DNA of 64,000 nucleotides from positions 542,001 through 606,000 of the forward strand of contig NZ_CP118224.1 of assembly GCF_030849025.1 (NCBI RefSeq), given 5' to 3'. The DNA comes from Oceanimonas pelagia. Its GTDB lineage: Bacteria; Pseudomonadota; Gammaproteobacteria; Enterobacterales; Aeromonadaceae. Below the pieces are notes generated by a model. That model did no database searches and was not told where the DNA came from. It saw only the letters and a list, made by a program, of their open reading frames with translations. The position numbers and the translations under genes are program-made. The first letter of the stretch is position 1. Each line of letters starts with the position of its first letter. Of this stretch, positions 54,925 to 63,327 are shown piece after piece.

Positions 54925-55563
54925 TCAGAACTCGCCACCTTCCAGTTGCGACAGGGCGATCACCGCCTGGGTGCGGTTCTTGACCCCGAGCTTGCGGAAA
55001 ATGGCGGTGACATGGGCCTTGATGGTGGCTTCCGACACCTCCAGCTCGTAGGCAATCTGCTTGTTGAGCTTGCCTTCCGACAGCATGGTGAGCACCTTGA
55101 ACTGCTGGGGGGTGAGGCTGGCCAGGCGCTCGGCCATGTCATCTTCGGGGGCGTCGTCCGGGCTGATGCCTTCGGGAAACCAGCCGTCGCCCTCCAGCAC
55201 GGTGTTGAGCGCGCTCACCAGGGTGGCCATGGGCGCCGACTTGGGAATAAAGCCCACCGCCCCCAGGCGCATGGCCTGCTGCACCACGGCGGCTTCCTCG
55301 CTGGCCGACACCACTACCACCGGCAGCGCCGGATACAGGGCGCGCAGCCGGGTCAGGCCGGAAAAACCGCTGGCGCCGGGCATTTTCAGATCCAGCAGCA
55401 GCAGGTCGACCTCGTCGGTGCTCGCCAGCAACTGCAACAGGTTGTCGATGCTGTCCACTTCCTGCAGGCGGGCGCCCTGCACCGCCAGTTGCACGGCCTG
55501 ATGCAGGGCGTTGCGAAACAGGGGGTGGTCATCGGCAATAATAATGCTGTAACCCGTGTCCAT
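54925..55563 (-). CDS. crbR: CrbR/ErdR-type LuxR-family response regulator
   Basis: A 212-residue regulator. The receiver (1-120) has ADDHPLF and D58 in LLLDLKMPGASG, with K in FIPKSA. A LuxR/NarL HTH lies at about 145-205 (LTPQQFKVLTMLSEGKLNKQIAYELEVSEATIKAHVTAIFRKLGV). With the CrbS-type kinase it should form a pair that in other gammaproteobacteria activates acetyl-CoA synthetase and acetate use. ATG 55563 is the family start; the frame is open further upstream. It is convergent with the kinase, not in an operon with it. Confidence 0.85.
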   Translation of the reverse strand: MDTGYSIIIADDHPLFRNALHQAVQLAVQGARLQEVDSIDNLLQLLASTDEVDLLLLDLKMPGASGFSGLTRLRALYPALPVVVVSASEEAAVVQQAMRLGAVGFIPKSAPMATLVSALNTVLEGDGWFPEGISPDDAPEDDMAERLASLTPQQFKVLTMLSEGKLNKQIAYELEVSEATIKAHVTAIFRKLGVKNRTQAVIALSQLEGGEF

Positions 55564-55696
55564 CAGTGCTGCATCCTTGTGTTCGGTAAAGTATTCAATG
55601 GAAGCTGATTCCACTTTTAATTGTATGATAGGGGTTTGCTGCCTGGCTGAGAACCGCCTGGCGCCATTTTCGTGATCCGACAGAATGAGCTGAACG

Positions 55697-57034
55697 ATGT
55701 CTGGCCATAATCCGCCATCCTCGGGCAAGCGTCAGTCCCTGCTGGCAGGCTTGCTGAGTAACGATGAAGACGCCCGTGTCTGCAAGGACATTCCCGATGA
55801 CGCCTGCCGGCAGGTAGCCGGCAACCGGCGCAGGCTGATCCTGGCGCAGCTGGCCACCGCCCTGGCCGAGCTGATGATCAATGCCAAAACCGTGCTGCCC
55901 TGGCTGTTTCAGGCGGTAGGCGCGCCGGTATGGCTGATCGGCTGGCTGGTGCCGATACGCGAAAGCGGCTCCATGCTGCCCCAGCTGATGCTGGGCGCGC
56001 GGGTACGGCAAATGCCGCTGCGCAAGGGGGCCTGGTTGTGGGGTGCCGGGCTGCAGGCGGCCTGCCTGGTGCTGATGGCGGTGGCGGCGCTGCTGAGCAG
56101 TGGCTGGCTGGCCGGTGTGCTGTTGTTGCTGCTGCTGGCGCTGATGAGCCTGTCGCGGGGGCTTTGTTCCATTGCCGCCAAGGACGTGCTCGGCAAAACC
56201 ATTCCCAAAAACGAGCGGGGCGGGGTGACCGGTACCGGCGCCAGCCTGGCGGGCGGCGTGGGCCTGGTGTTTGGTTTGCTGCTGACCCTGGCCGGTGAGC
56301 TGCCGCTGTGGGGCTATGTGTTGATCCTGCTGGCGGCGGCGCTGGTGTGGGCGCTGGGCATGCTCTGTTACCGTCAGATACGGGAATATCCCGGCGCCAC
56401 CGAGGGGGGCGTGAATGGCTGGCGCCATGCCATTAACAGCCTTCGGCTGGTGCGGGACGATGCGGCCTTCGGGCGTTTTCTGCTGGTGCGTACCCTGCTG
56501 ATGTCCACCGCCCTGGTCACGCCCTATTATGTGCTGCTGGCCCGGGACTACAACGGCGGCCTGCAGTCCCTGGGCGGCCTGCAGTCCCTGGGCGGACTGG
56601 TGCTCGCCCAGGGGCTGGCGCAGTTTGCCAGCAGCTGGGTCTGGGGCCGGCTGGCGGATGTGTCGTCCCGGCGGGTGATGCAACTGGCCGGCATGATCGC
56701 CGCCGGCCTGGGGCTGGCGGTGTGGCTGCACCTGAGCCTGGGGGGAACGGCGCCGGCGGGGTATTTTGCCGGGGTCGTCTTTATTCTCAGCCTGGCTCAC
56801 GCCGGGGTGAGGGTGGGCCGTAAAACCTTTCTGGTGGATCTGGCTGGTGGCGACAGACGCACCGATTACGTGGCGGTGAGCAATACCCTGATGGGCTTGC
56901 TGTTGCTGGCAGCAGGGGCGCTGAGCATGCTGCTGGCGCTGTTGTCGGGGCTGGCGGTGATCCTGGTGTTTTCGCTGCTGACGATTCTTGGTGTATGGTT
57001 GGCACAGGGCCTGCCAGATGTTCAGGCCCACTGA
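55697..57034 (+). CDS. MFS transporter of unknown substrate
   Basis: A 445-residue protein with about 12 helices and an ~35-residue soluble N-terminal extension (LAGLLSNDEDARVCKDIPDDACRQV). Helical segments include AVGAPVWLIGWLVPIRESGSMLPQL and GTGASLAGGVGLVFGLLLTLAG. A six-residue tandem duplication GLQSLG-GLQSLG comes from an exact 18-bp DNA repeat (56558-56593). The stop lies 11 bases before the DUF3108 gene, so both are probably in one transcript. Confidence 0.8.
   Translation: MSGHNPPSSGKRQSLLAGLLSNDEDARVCKDIPDDACRQVAGNRRRLILAQLATALAELMINAKTVLPWLFQAVGAPVWLIGWLVPIRESGSMLPQLMLGARVRQMPLRKGAWLWGAGLQAACLVLMAVAALLSSGWLAGVLLLLLLALMSLSRGLCSIAAKDVLGKTIPKNERGGVTGTGASLAGGVGLVFGLLLTLAGELPLWGYVLILLAAALVWALGMLCYRQIREYPGATEGGVNGWRHAINSLRLVRDDAAFGRFLLVRTLLMSTALVTPYYVLLARDYNGGLQSLGGLQSLGGLVLAQGLAQFASSWVWGRLADVSSRRVMQLAGMIAAGLGLAVWLHLSLGGTAPAGYFAGVVFILSLAHAGVRVGRKTFLVDLAGGDRRTDYVAVSNTLMGLLLLAAGALSMLLALLSGLAVILVFSLLTILGVWLAQGLPDVQAH
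56558..56593 (+). repeat. Exact 18-bp tandem duplication inside the MFS gene
   Basis: GGCCTGCAGTCCCTGGGC occurs twice head-to-tail (56558-56575 and 56576-56593), keeping the frame and adding six residues in a loop or helix end. It looks like a recent slippage event. Confidence 0.9.
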
Positions 57035-57045
57035 CAAGAGGAACA

Positions 57046-57762
57046 ATGATGTTGCAAAAATGCCTGCTGGCGATGGCCGGCCTGATGATGGCAAGCACCG
57101 CCGCCGCACGGGACATAGAGCAGCTGCGCGCCGAATTTTCGGTCATTCTCAACGGCGACCCCACCCGGGGGGTCAACACCCTGACCATAGATCGCAACCG
57201 GGATCAGTACCATGTGCACTTTTCCCTGCGCCACTGGCTGCTGGACGTGGATCAGAAGGCCAGTTTCGGCTGGCAGGATTGCACCGCCCGGCCCGACACC
57301 TTCAATTACAAGGCCAAGGCCCTGGGGGTTACCCGGGAAGAGCGGCTGGTGTTCGATCAGAGCACCGACATGGTGCTCTACCAGGACAAGGACGGCGACA
57401 AGCTGTTGTCGGCACAGGGGGGCGTGTTTGACCCGGTCAGCTTTTTCTTTGAGGCCCGCTGCGATCTGATGGCGGGCAAACAGGCCTTTGATTACAGGGT
57501 GATCCGCGACGGCGAAATCAAGGCCACCCCCTTCAAGGTGGTGGGTACCGAGGCGCTGCGCACCGGCATTGGCACCCTGGATACCCTGATCGTGGAGCGT
57601 GACCGGGGCGACAGCAAACGCAAAACCCGCTTCTGGGTGGCCCCCGAGCTCGACTACCTGCTGGTGCAGATCAGCCACGAGGAAAACCGCCAGCTGGCGG
57701 TGACCGCCACCCTCAGCAAGATGGCTTACCGGCTGGCAAAGGTGTCTTCCTCCGCGCACTGA
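57046..57762 (+). CDS. DUF3108 family periplasmic protein
   Basis: A 238-residue exported protein. Signal peptide MMLQKCLLAMAGLMMASTAAA (cut near AAA), then a beta-rich DUF3108 domain: LRAEFSVILNG, YHVHFSLRHWLLDVDQKASFGWQDC, FDYRVIRDGEIKATPFKVVG and TRFWVAPELDYLLVQI. The family's role is not known. AGAGGA lies before the ATG pair at 57046/57049. It probably shares a transcript with the MFS gene. Confidence 0.8.
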   Translation: MMLQKCLLAMAGLMMASTAAARDIEQLRAEFSVILNGDPTRGVNTLTIDRNRDQYHVHFSLRHWLLDVDQKASFGWQDCTARPDTFNYKAKALGVTREERLVFDQSTDMVLYQDKDGDKLLSAQGGVFDPVSFFFEARCDLMAGKQAFDYRVIRDGEIKATPFKVVGTEALRTGIGTLDTLIVERDRGDSKRKTRFWVAPELDYLLVQISHEENRQLAVTATLSKMAYRLAKVSSSAH

Positions 57763-57792
57763 CGGGACATGACTGGTCGTGCTGAATGCAGG

Positions 57793-59097
57793 TTAACGGC
57801 GGTATCTGGCCAGTTTGTCGTACAGCGTCTTGCGGGGAATGCCGAGGCGTTCGGCGGCCCGTGCCACATTGTCGTTTTCCTTGTGCATGGCCTCAAGGAT
57901 CAGCTGTTGTTCGAGAGCGGCGAGCTGGCCGGGAAGCGAGAGTGGCGCCGGTTGCTCCGCCACCGGCAGCACGCCCAGCACATACTGTTCGGCGGCGTGG
58001 CGCAGCTCACGGACGTTGCCCGGCCAGTCCCGGCAGATCAGCTGTTGCAGCAAGTCATCGGATGGCGGCGCGGCGTCCCGGTTGTATTGGGTGCGGGCCT
58101 GCTCAACGAAATGCATAAACAGCAGCGGAATATCGGCGCGTCGTTCGCGCAACGGGGGCAGGAACATGGTCACCACATTCAGCCGAAAGTAGAGATCCGG
58201 GCGAAACAGGCCGGCGCGTCCGGCTTCCTGCAGATCGACCTTGGTGGCCGCCACGATGCGGGCATCCACTTCCACCAGCCGGTTGCCTCCCAGCCGCTCC
58301 AGCACAGATTCCTGTAACACGCGCAGCAGCTTGGCCTGCAGCGTCACGGGCATGCCTTCAATCTCGTCCAGAAACAGGGTGCCGTTGTCGGCATGCTCGA
58401 TTTTACCGATGCGCCGCCTGGTTACGCCGGTAAAGGCGCCGGGCTCGGCCCCGAACATTTCGCTTTCAAAGATGGACTCGGGCAGGGCGGTGCAGTTGAC
58501 CGCCACAAAGTGGCCCTTGCGTCCGCTGCCCTGGTGCAGGCTGCGGGCCACCATTTCCTTGCCGGTGCCGGTTTCACCGAGGATCAGCACGCTGGCGCTG
58601 GTATCGGCAATATTGTCAATCTGCCGGCGCAGCAATTCGATTTGCGGTGTGTGGCCCAGCAGCAGGCCGGGATCCCTGCCTGCGGCCAGCTGCTGGCGTA
58701 ACCGGCGGTTGTCGAGGACCAAGGCGCGCTTGTCCATGGCCCGGCGCAGGCTGTGCAGCAGCCGCTCGGGCGGGTAGGGCTTTTCAAAGAAGTCGTGGGC
58801 GCCCAGGCGCATGGCCTCTACCGCCATGGGAATGTCACCATGGCCGGTCAGCAGCACCACCGGCAGTTCGGCATCGCGGGCCTGAAGCTGTTTCAGCAGG
58901 GTCAGGCCGTCCATGCCCGGCATGCGCACATCCGACAGCATGACCACGGGAGCTTCGGCCGGCAGCGCCTGCAATGCCTGCTCTGCCCGGGCAAAGCCCC
59001 GGGCGCCGATGCCGGACAGCTGCAGGGTCTGCAGCAGGGTCTGGCGTACGTCATCGTCGTCTTCCACCAGCCAGACGTCAATGGGTGTCGGGGTCAT
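57793..59097 (-). CDS. dctD: DctD-type sigma54-dependent response regulator
   Basis: A 434-residue activator. The receiver has VEDDDD and D56 in MLSDVRMPGMDG; the AAA+ domain has Walker A GETGTGKE and FLDEIEGMP; the C-terminal Fis-type HTH ends AAERLGIPRKTLYDKLARYRR. The sigma54-contact loop reads GAFTGV rather than the usual GAFTGA. ATG 59097 follows GGAG and overlaps the end of dctB by 20 bases. With DctB it should switch on C4-dicarboxylate or related TRAP genes from a sigma54 promoter. Confidence 0.9.
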   Translation of the reverse strand: MTPTPIDVWLVEDDDDVRQTLLQTLQLSGIGARGFARAEQALQALPAEAPVVMLSDVRMPGMDGLTLLKQLQARDAELPVVLLTGHGDIPMAVEAMRLGAHDFFEKPYPPERLLHSLRRAMDKRALVLDNRRLRQQLAAGRDPGLLLGHTPQIELLRRQIDNIADTSASVLILGETGTGKEMVARSLHQGSGRKGHFVAVNCTALPESIFESEMFGAEPGAFTGVTRRRIGKIEHADNGTLFLDEIEGMPVTLQAKLLRVLQESVLERLGGNRLVEVDARIVAATKVDLQEAGRAGLFRPDLYFRLNVVTMFLPPLRERRADIPLLFMHFVEQARTQYNRDAAPPSDDLLQQLICRDWPGNVRELRHAAEQYVLGVLPVAEQPAPLSLPGQLAALEQQLILEAMHKENDNVARAAERLGIPRKTLYDKLARYRR

Positions 59098-60835
59098 GGT
59101 TACTCCAGTCAATACGAAATCGAATACCGCCCTCGGGCGGGTGTTGAATGTTCAGCCGGCCATCGCTGGCCTCCACCAGATCACGCACGATGGACAGACC
59201 CAGGCCCAGGCCATGGCCTGTCTGCTTGGTGGAGAAGAACGGCTCGGTGACCTTGTCGGCCAGTTCAGGGGAAATGCCCGGGCCATTGTCCTGCCATTGC
59301 AGCCAGTCTGGTCCGGCGGTAATGATGATGCGGGCCGGATTGGTGCCGGTCAGGGCGTCGATGCTGTTGGTCAGCAGGTTGGCCAGCACCTGCTCCAGGG
59401 CGTGCAGCTCCATGGGCAGGATCACCTCGTCCGCTGTGGGACGCTCCAGATGAATGCGCTGCTCGGCCAGCCGGGGCGCCAGCCAGCTCAGTATGTTGTC
59501 GAGCGCCTCGTTCAGCCGTGTTTGGCCACGGGTATGGCGGCGGGTGGCCGCAAACAGCTTGAGCTGGGAGGTCAGCCGGGCGATGCGATCAATCAGCCGG
59601 CCCATGGTCTGCAGGCTGGCTTCCAGCTCGTGATGGCGGCCATGCTGACTCAGCAGCAGGGTATTCACCGACTGGTTGCGCAACGCCGTCAGCGGCTGGT
59701 TGACCTCATGGGCGACACCGGCGGCCATCTGGCCAAGGGCGGCCAGCCGGTTGCTGTGGATCAGCTCATGCTGCATGGATCTGAGCCTGGCTTCGGCCTG
59801 AATACGCTCCTGTATCTGTTGTTCCAGCTCCCGGTTGGTGGCGGCCAGGGCGGCGGTGCGGGACATCACCTGCTGCTCCAGCTCGCTGCGGGCCCTGAGC
59901 TGCATGCGGTAATAGCGCCGGCGCTGGCGCCAGTACAGCAACAGCAGCAGCACGGCGATAAGACCGACGCCGGTGAGGGCGCTCAGCTGGGTGGCATTCA
60001 TGGCCAGCTGCCGGCTTGGCCACCATAGCTGCATGCGCCACTGCAGGCGGGGCAGGGCCAGCTCACTGACACCGTACTGCTCGCCCTGCCACTCCACCTG
60101 GTGCCGGTCGTAGGTGACGGCCAGGGGCGTCAGCGGCATGGGAGTATACTGGCGGGCGTCTTCCAGCCGTTGGCGTGCCGCCGGAGTCAGCGGTGCCAGG
60201 GTGCGGAACTTGAGCTCGGCCCGGGAAGACAGGGCGATGACCTCTTCCCTGTCCACCACCAGCACCAGTTCGCGGGCCGGTTGCCAGCTGTGCTCCAGTG
60301 GCAGCAGGGTGATCTTGGCCGCCAGCACGCCTTTGGCGCCATCCGGGCCCGTCATGTGCAGGCCAAAAAAGTAGCCGGGGGTACGGGTGGTGGCGCCCAG
60401 AGCATAAAACTCGCCCACGCTGCCGCGCAGGGCATCACTGAAATAGGGGCGGTAACGGTAGTTCTGGCCGATAAAGCTGTGTGGCAGGTGCCAGTTGCTG
60501 GCGGCCAGGGTCACGCCGTCGGCGCCGATAAGATACAGGGCTTCCACCCCGGTTTCTTGCGCCAGGTGCTGCAGCAGCCGGTTGGCCTGCTCGATGGCGT
60601 CGTCCCGGCTAGGATACTGCAGGGCGCGGGTCAGTACCGGGTGAGACTGCAAGGCGCGGGGAATATTTTCAAACCGGGTAATTTCCGACTCCAGAGCGGT
60701 GCGGTAGACCTGCAGCTGCTGCTGGGCGCGCAGTTCCTGCTCTTCAACCTGATGCCGCCAGCTGGCTCGCCAGACCAGGGTCAGCAACAGGGCAAACACC
60801 AGCAGGGCGAGCAGCCAGGGCAGGCGCTTTTTCAA
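59078..60835 (-). CDS. dctB: DctB-type sensor histidine kinase
   Basis: A 585-residue membrane kinase. An N-terminal helix (PWLLALLVFALLLTLVW) and a second one near 270-290 bracket a periplasmic PDC sensor domain (ETGVEALYLIGADGVTLAASNW, GQNYRYRPYF, YFFGLHMTG). A coiled coil leads to HisKA (GVAHEVNQPLTALRN) and the ATPase (DNGPGI, GHGLGLGLSIV). The start is TTG 60835; no ATG lies nearby in frame. It follows the DUF1850 gene by nine bases, in the same direction as the TAXI TRAP genes, so the sensor may respond to that transporter's substrate. Confidence 0.9.
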   Translation of the reverse strand: MKKRLPWLLALLVFALLLTLVWRASWRHQVEEQELRAQQQLQVYRTALESEITRFENIPRALQSHPVLTRALQYPSRDDAIEQANRLLQHLAQETGVEALYLIGADGVTLAASNWHLPHSFIGQNYRYRPYFSDALRGSVGEFYALGATTRTPGYFFGLHMTGPDGAKGVLAAKITLLPLEHSWQPARELVLVVDREEVIALSSRAELKFRTLAPLTPAARQRLEDARQYTPMPLTPLAVTYDRHQVEWQGEQYGVSELALPRLQWRMQLWWPSRQLAMNATQLSALTGVGLIAVLLLLLYWRQRRRYYRMQLRARSELEQQVMSRTAALAATNRELEQQIQERIQAEARLRSMQHELIHSNRLAALGQMAAGVAHEVNQPLTALRNQSVNTLLLSQHGRHHELEASLQTMGRLIDRIARLTSQLKLFAATRRHTRGQTRLNEALDNILSWLAPRLAEQRIHLERPTADEVILPMELHALEQVLANLLTNSIDALTGTNPARIIITAGPDWLQWQDNGPGISPELADKVTEPFFSTKQTGHGLGLGLSIVRDLVEASDGRLNIQHPPEGGIRFRIDWSNHDPDTH

Positions 60836-60843
60836 TAAGGGCT

Positions 60844-61215
60844 TCAGTGGGCCTCCGGGTCACAGATGGCAAGGGTCACTGTCTGTCCGGGGGGCAGCCA
60901 GTGGCTGAGCGGATGGCAGCGCTCGTATGCGTCACAGAGGGTATATTCGCCGGTAAACGCCGACCCGGCAAGGGTGACCTGGTCCAGCAGCAGGTTTGGC
61001 TGCCAGCGCCAGACTCCCTGCTCCAGCCGGGCCTCGGGGGGCGGCTCCATGCCGGCCCCCGAGCCCTGAACACTGGCCTCGATCAGGCGCAGTTGCCGCC
61101 CTTCGGCCCGGTAGGTCTCCTCCCAGCGCGTTTTTTCCACCGAGTGTTGCCAGCTCAGGGTGATGCTGCCGGTCAGCAGCATCACGGTGGTGGAGGCGGA
61201 AAGCAGGCAGATCAT
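60844..61215 (-). CDS. DUF1850 family protein of the TAXI TRAP operon
   Basis: A 123-residue small protein with an N-terminal helix (MICLLSASTTVMLLTGSITL) and a mature part carrying LDQVTLAGSAFTGEYTLCDAYERC and LPPGQTVTLAIC. DUF1850 proteins regularly follow fused TAXI-type TRAP permeases and their role is unknown. ATG 61215 overlaps the permease stop by four bases (ATGA), so it is translated together with it. Confidence 0.82.
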   Translation of the reverse strand: MICLLSASTTVMLLTGSITLSWQHSVEKTRWEETYRAEGRQLRLIEASVQGSGAGMEPPPEARLEQGVWRWQPNLLLDQVTLAGSAFTGEYTLCDAYERCHPLSHWLPPGQTVTLAICDPEAH

Positions 61216-63227
61216 CCAGCTACCGCCACGGGGTGCCGGCGACGGCTTTGCCACCAGTGGCGACCCAGCACCAGGGCGGCCAGGGCCAGTCCCAGTTCGT
61301 CGGTCATCGGCAGCGAGAATACCAGCAGGGCGGCGGCCGTCACCGCGATCAGCCGCTCCCACCGGGCAAAGGGCCGCAGCCAGTAGCCGATGGCGCCCAT
61401 GCCCCACAGGGACACGGCCAGCAGCGCCTTGAACACCACGAACACGGTGGCCAGCATGCCGGCGTCACCCTGCAACATCAGCTCCGGGGCATAGACCGCC
61501 ATATAGGGCACCACAAAGCCGGCGATGGCGATCTGCAGCGAGCGCAGGCCTATGCGCAGGCCCGAGGCCTTGGCGATGGGGGATGCGGCAAAGGCGGCCA
61601 GGGCCACCGGCGGGGTCAGATCCGCCATGATGCCGAAATAGAACACGAACATGTGCGAGACGATCAGCGGCACGCCCAGTTCCAGCAGTGCCGGGGCGGC
61701 GATGGAGCTGGTAATGATGTAGTTGGGAATGGTGGGAATGCCCATGCCCAGCACCAGGCAGGTCACCATGGTCAGTGCCAGTGACAGCAGCAGGCTGTGC
61801 TCACCCAGCTGAATGATGAAGCCCGCCACTATGGTGGCGGCGCCGGTCAGCGAAATCACACCGATGATCACCCCGACCAGGGCACAGGCCACCCCCACTG
61901 GCAGGGCATGCAGCGCGCCCTGGTACAGGGCGTTGACCACGGTGGCGAGCATGCTTTGCTCACGCTTGACCAGCAGCAACAGGGTAAGCACGGCCACCAC
62001 CGCAAAAATGGCGGTAATGCCGAAGTGGTTGAAGCTGGCACAGGCCAGGCCAAGCAGGATCCAGAAGCCGTAACGCAATCCCTTCGCGTTCAGTTTTCTG
62101 GCTACGCCATTGCCCATGATCAGCACCACGGTCAGCGCCAGGCCCATCATGCCCGCAAACAGGGGGGTAAAGCCGGAGAACAGCATGATCACCAGGGCTA
62201 CCAGTGGCATCAGCAGGTACCAGCGCTGTTTCAGCGCCGCCAGCGGCCTGGGGCACTCGGACCTGGGCAGGCCGTTGAGGCCGGCGCGGCCGGCTTCCAG
62301 GTGCACCATCAGAAACACGGTAAAGAAGTAGAGCACGGCGGGGATCAGGGCCGCCTTGGTAATGTCCACATAGGGCACGTTGATGGTTTCGGCCATGATA
62401 AAGGCCACGGCGCCCATCACCGGCGGCATGATCTGACCGCCCATGGAGCTGGTGGCTTCCACCGCACCGGCAAAGTCGGCCTTGTAGCCGAACTTTTTCA
62501 TCAGGGGAATGGTGAACTGACCGGTGCTGACCACGTTGGCCACGCCGGAGCCGTTGATGGTGCCCATCATGCCCGAGGACAATACCGACACCTTGGCCGG
62601 ACCGCCACGGGTATGGCCGACCGAGCCGATGGCCACATCGTTGAACAGCCTGAGCATGCCGGCCTGCTCGAGAAAGGCGCCAAACAGAATAAACAGGAAA
62701 ATGTAGCTGGATGAAACATAGGTGGGGGTGCCGTAAATGCCCTCGGTGCCAAAGGCGAGCTGGGACACCACCTGATCCAGGCCATAGCCGCGGTGCATCA
62801 GGGCGTCGGGCAGGTACTGGCCAAACAGGGCATAGCCCACGAAGCTCAGGCAGATAAGCGGCAGGGCCCAGCCCATCAGCCGGCGTGCGGCGTCAAACAC
62901 CATGATCAGGGTGACGCTGCCGATCACCCAGTCGGCCTGACTCATGTCGCCGGCCCGGTAGATCAGGTCGGCCTCAAACCACCAGTGATAAAAGGCAAAC
63001 AGCAGGGCCGCGGCACCAAGCAGCATGCCCCACACCGAAGGGCGGGCCAGCGGCTGGCCACGGCCACCGTAAAGCTGGTAGACCAGAAACAGCAAAAAGC
63101 CCACGTGTACCGCCCGCACTACCGTGGTGGACAGCGGGCTGAAGGCGGCGGTCACCACCTGAAAAATGGAAAAACACAGGGCGCCGTAAAAGATCAGCGC
63201 ATGATGCCGGGTCTCGGAACTGCTCAT
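61212..63227 (-). CDS. TAXI-type TRAP transporter fused permease (4TM/12TM)
   Basis: A 671-residue membrane protein with both TRAP permease parts in one chain. Features are VLSSGMMGTINGSGVANVVSTGQFTIP, AGAVEATSSMGGQIMPPVMGAVAFIMAE, MGIPTIPNYIITSSIAAPALLELG and DLTPPVALAAFAASPIAKA, typical of the TAXI subfamily. It imports a carboxylate, often an organic acid or glutamate-like solute, using Na+. GGGGAGA precedes the ATG. It lies between the TAXI binding protein and the DUF1850 gene. Confidence 0.93.
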   Translation of the reverse strand: MSSSETRHHALIFYGALCFSIFQVVTAAFSPLSTTVVRAVHVGFLLFLVYQLYGGRGQPLARPSVWGMLLGAAALLFAFYHWWFEADLIYRAGDMSQADWVIGSVTLIMVFDAARRLMGWALPLICLSFVGYALFGQYLPDALMHRGYGLDQVVSQLAFGTEGIYGTPTYVSSSYIFLFILFGAFLEQAGMLRLFNDVAIGSVGHTRGGPAKVSVLSSGMMGTINGSGVANVVSTGQFTIPLMKKFGYKADFAGAVEATSSMGGQIMPPVMGAVAFIMAETINVPYVDITKAALIPAVLYFFTVFLMVHLEAGRAGLNGLPRSECPRPLAALKQRWYLLMPLVALVIMLFSGFTPLFAGMMGLALTVVLIMGNGVARKLNAKGLRYGFWILLGLACASFNHFGITAIFAVVAVLTLLLLVKREQSMLATVVNALYQGALHALPVGVACALVGVIIGVISLTGAATIVAGFIIQLGEHSLLLSLALTMVTCLVLGMGIPTIPNYIITSSIAAPALLELGVPLIVSHMFVFYFGIMADLTPPVALAAFAASPIAKASGLRIGLRSLQIAIAGFVVPYMAVYAPELMLQGDAGMLATVFVVFKALLAVSLWGMGAIGYWLRPFARWERLIAVTAAALLVFSLPMTDELGLALAALVLGRHWWQSRRRHPVAVAG

Positions 63228-63297
63228 TATTATCTCCCCGCCCGTGCCGTTGGCAGAACGGCCAGGCTGTTGTTATGTCGGTATTGGCCGAAGGGAT

Positions 63298-63321
63298 GGC
63301 GCCTTCAGGGACGAAGGCGCC
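63298..63321 (-). other. Intercistronic stem-loop between TAXI binding protein and permease
   Basis: GGCGCCTTC (63298-63306) pairs perfectly with GAAGGCGCC (63313-63321), seven bases after the binding-protein stop, with no T-tract. It mirrors the stem after the DctP gene and probably protects the upstream message. Confidence 0.6.
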
Positions 63322-63327
63322 GGTTGT

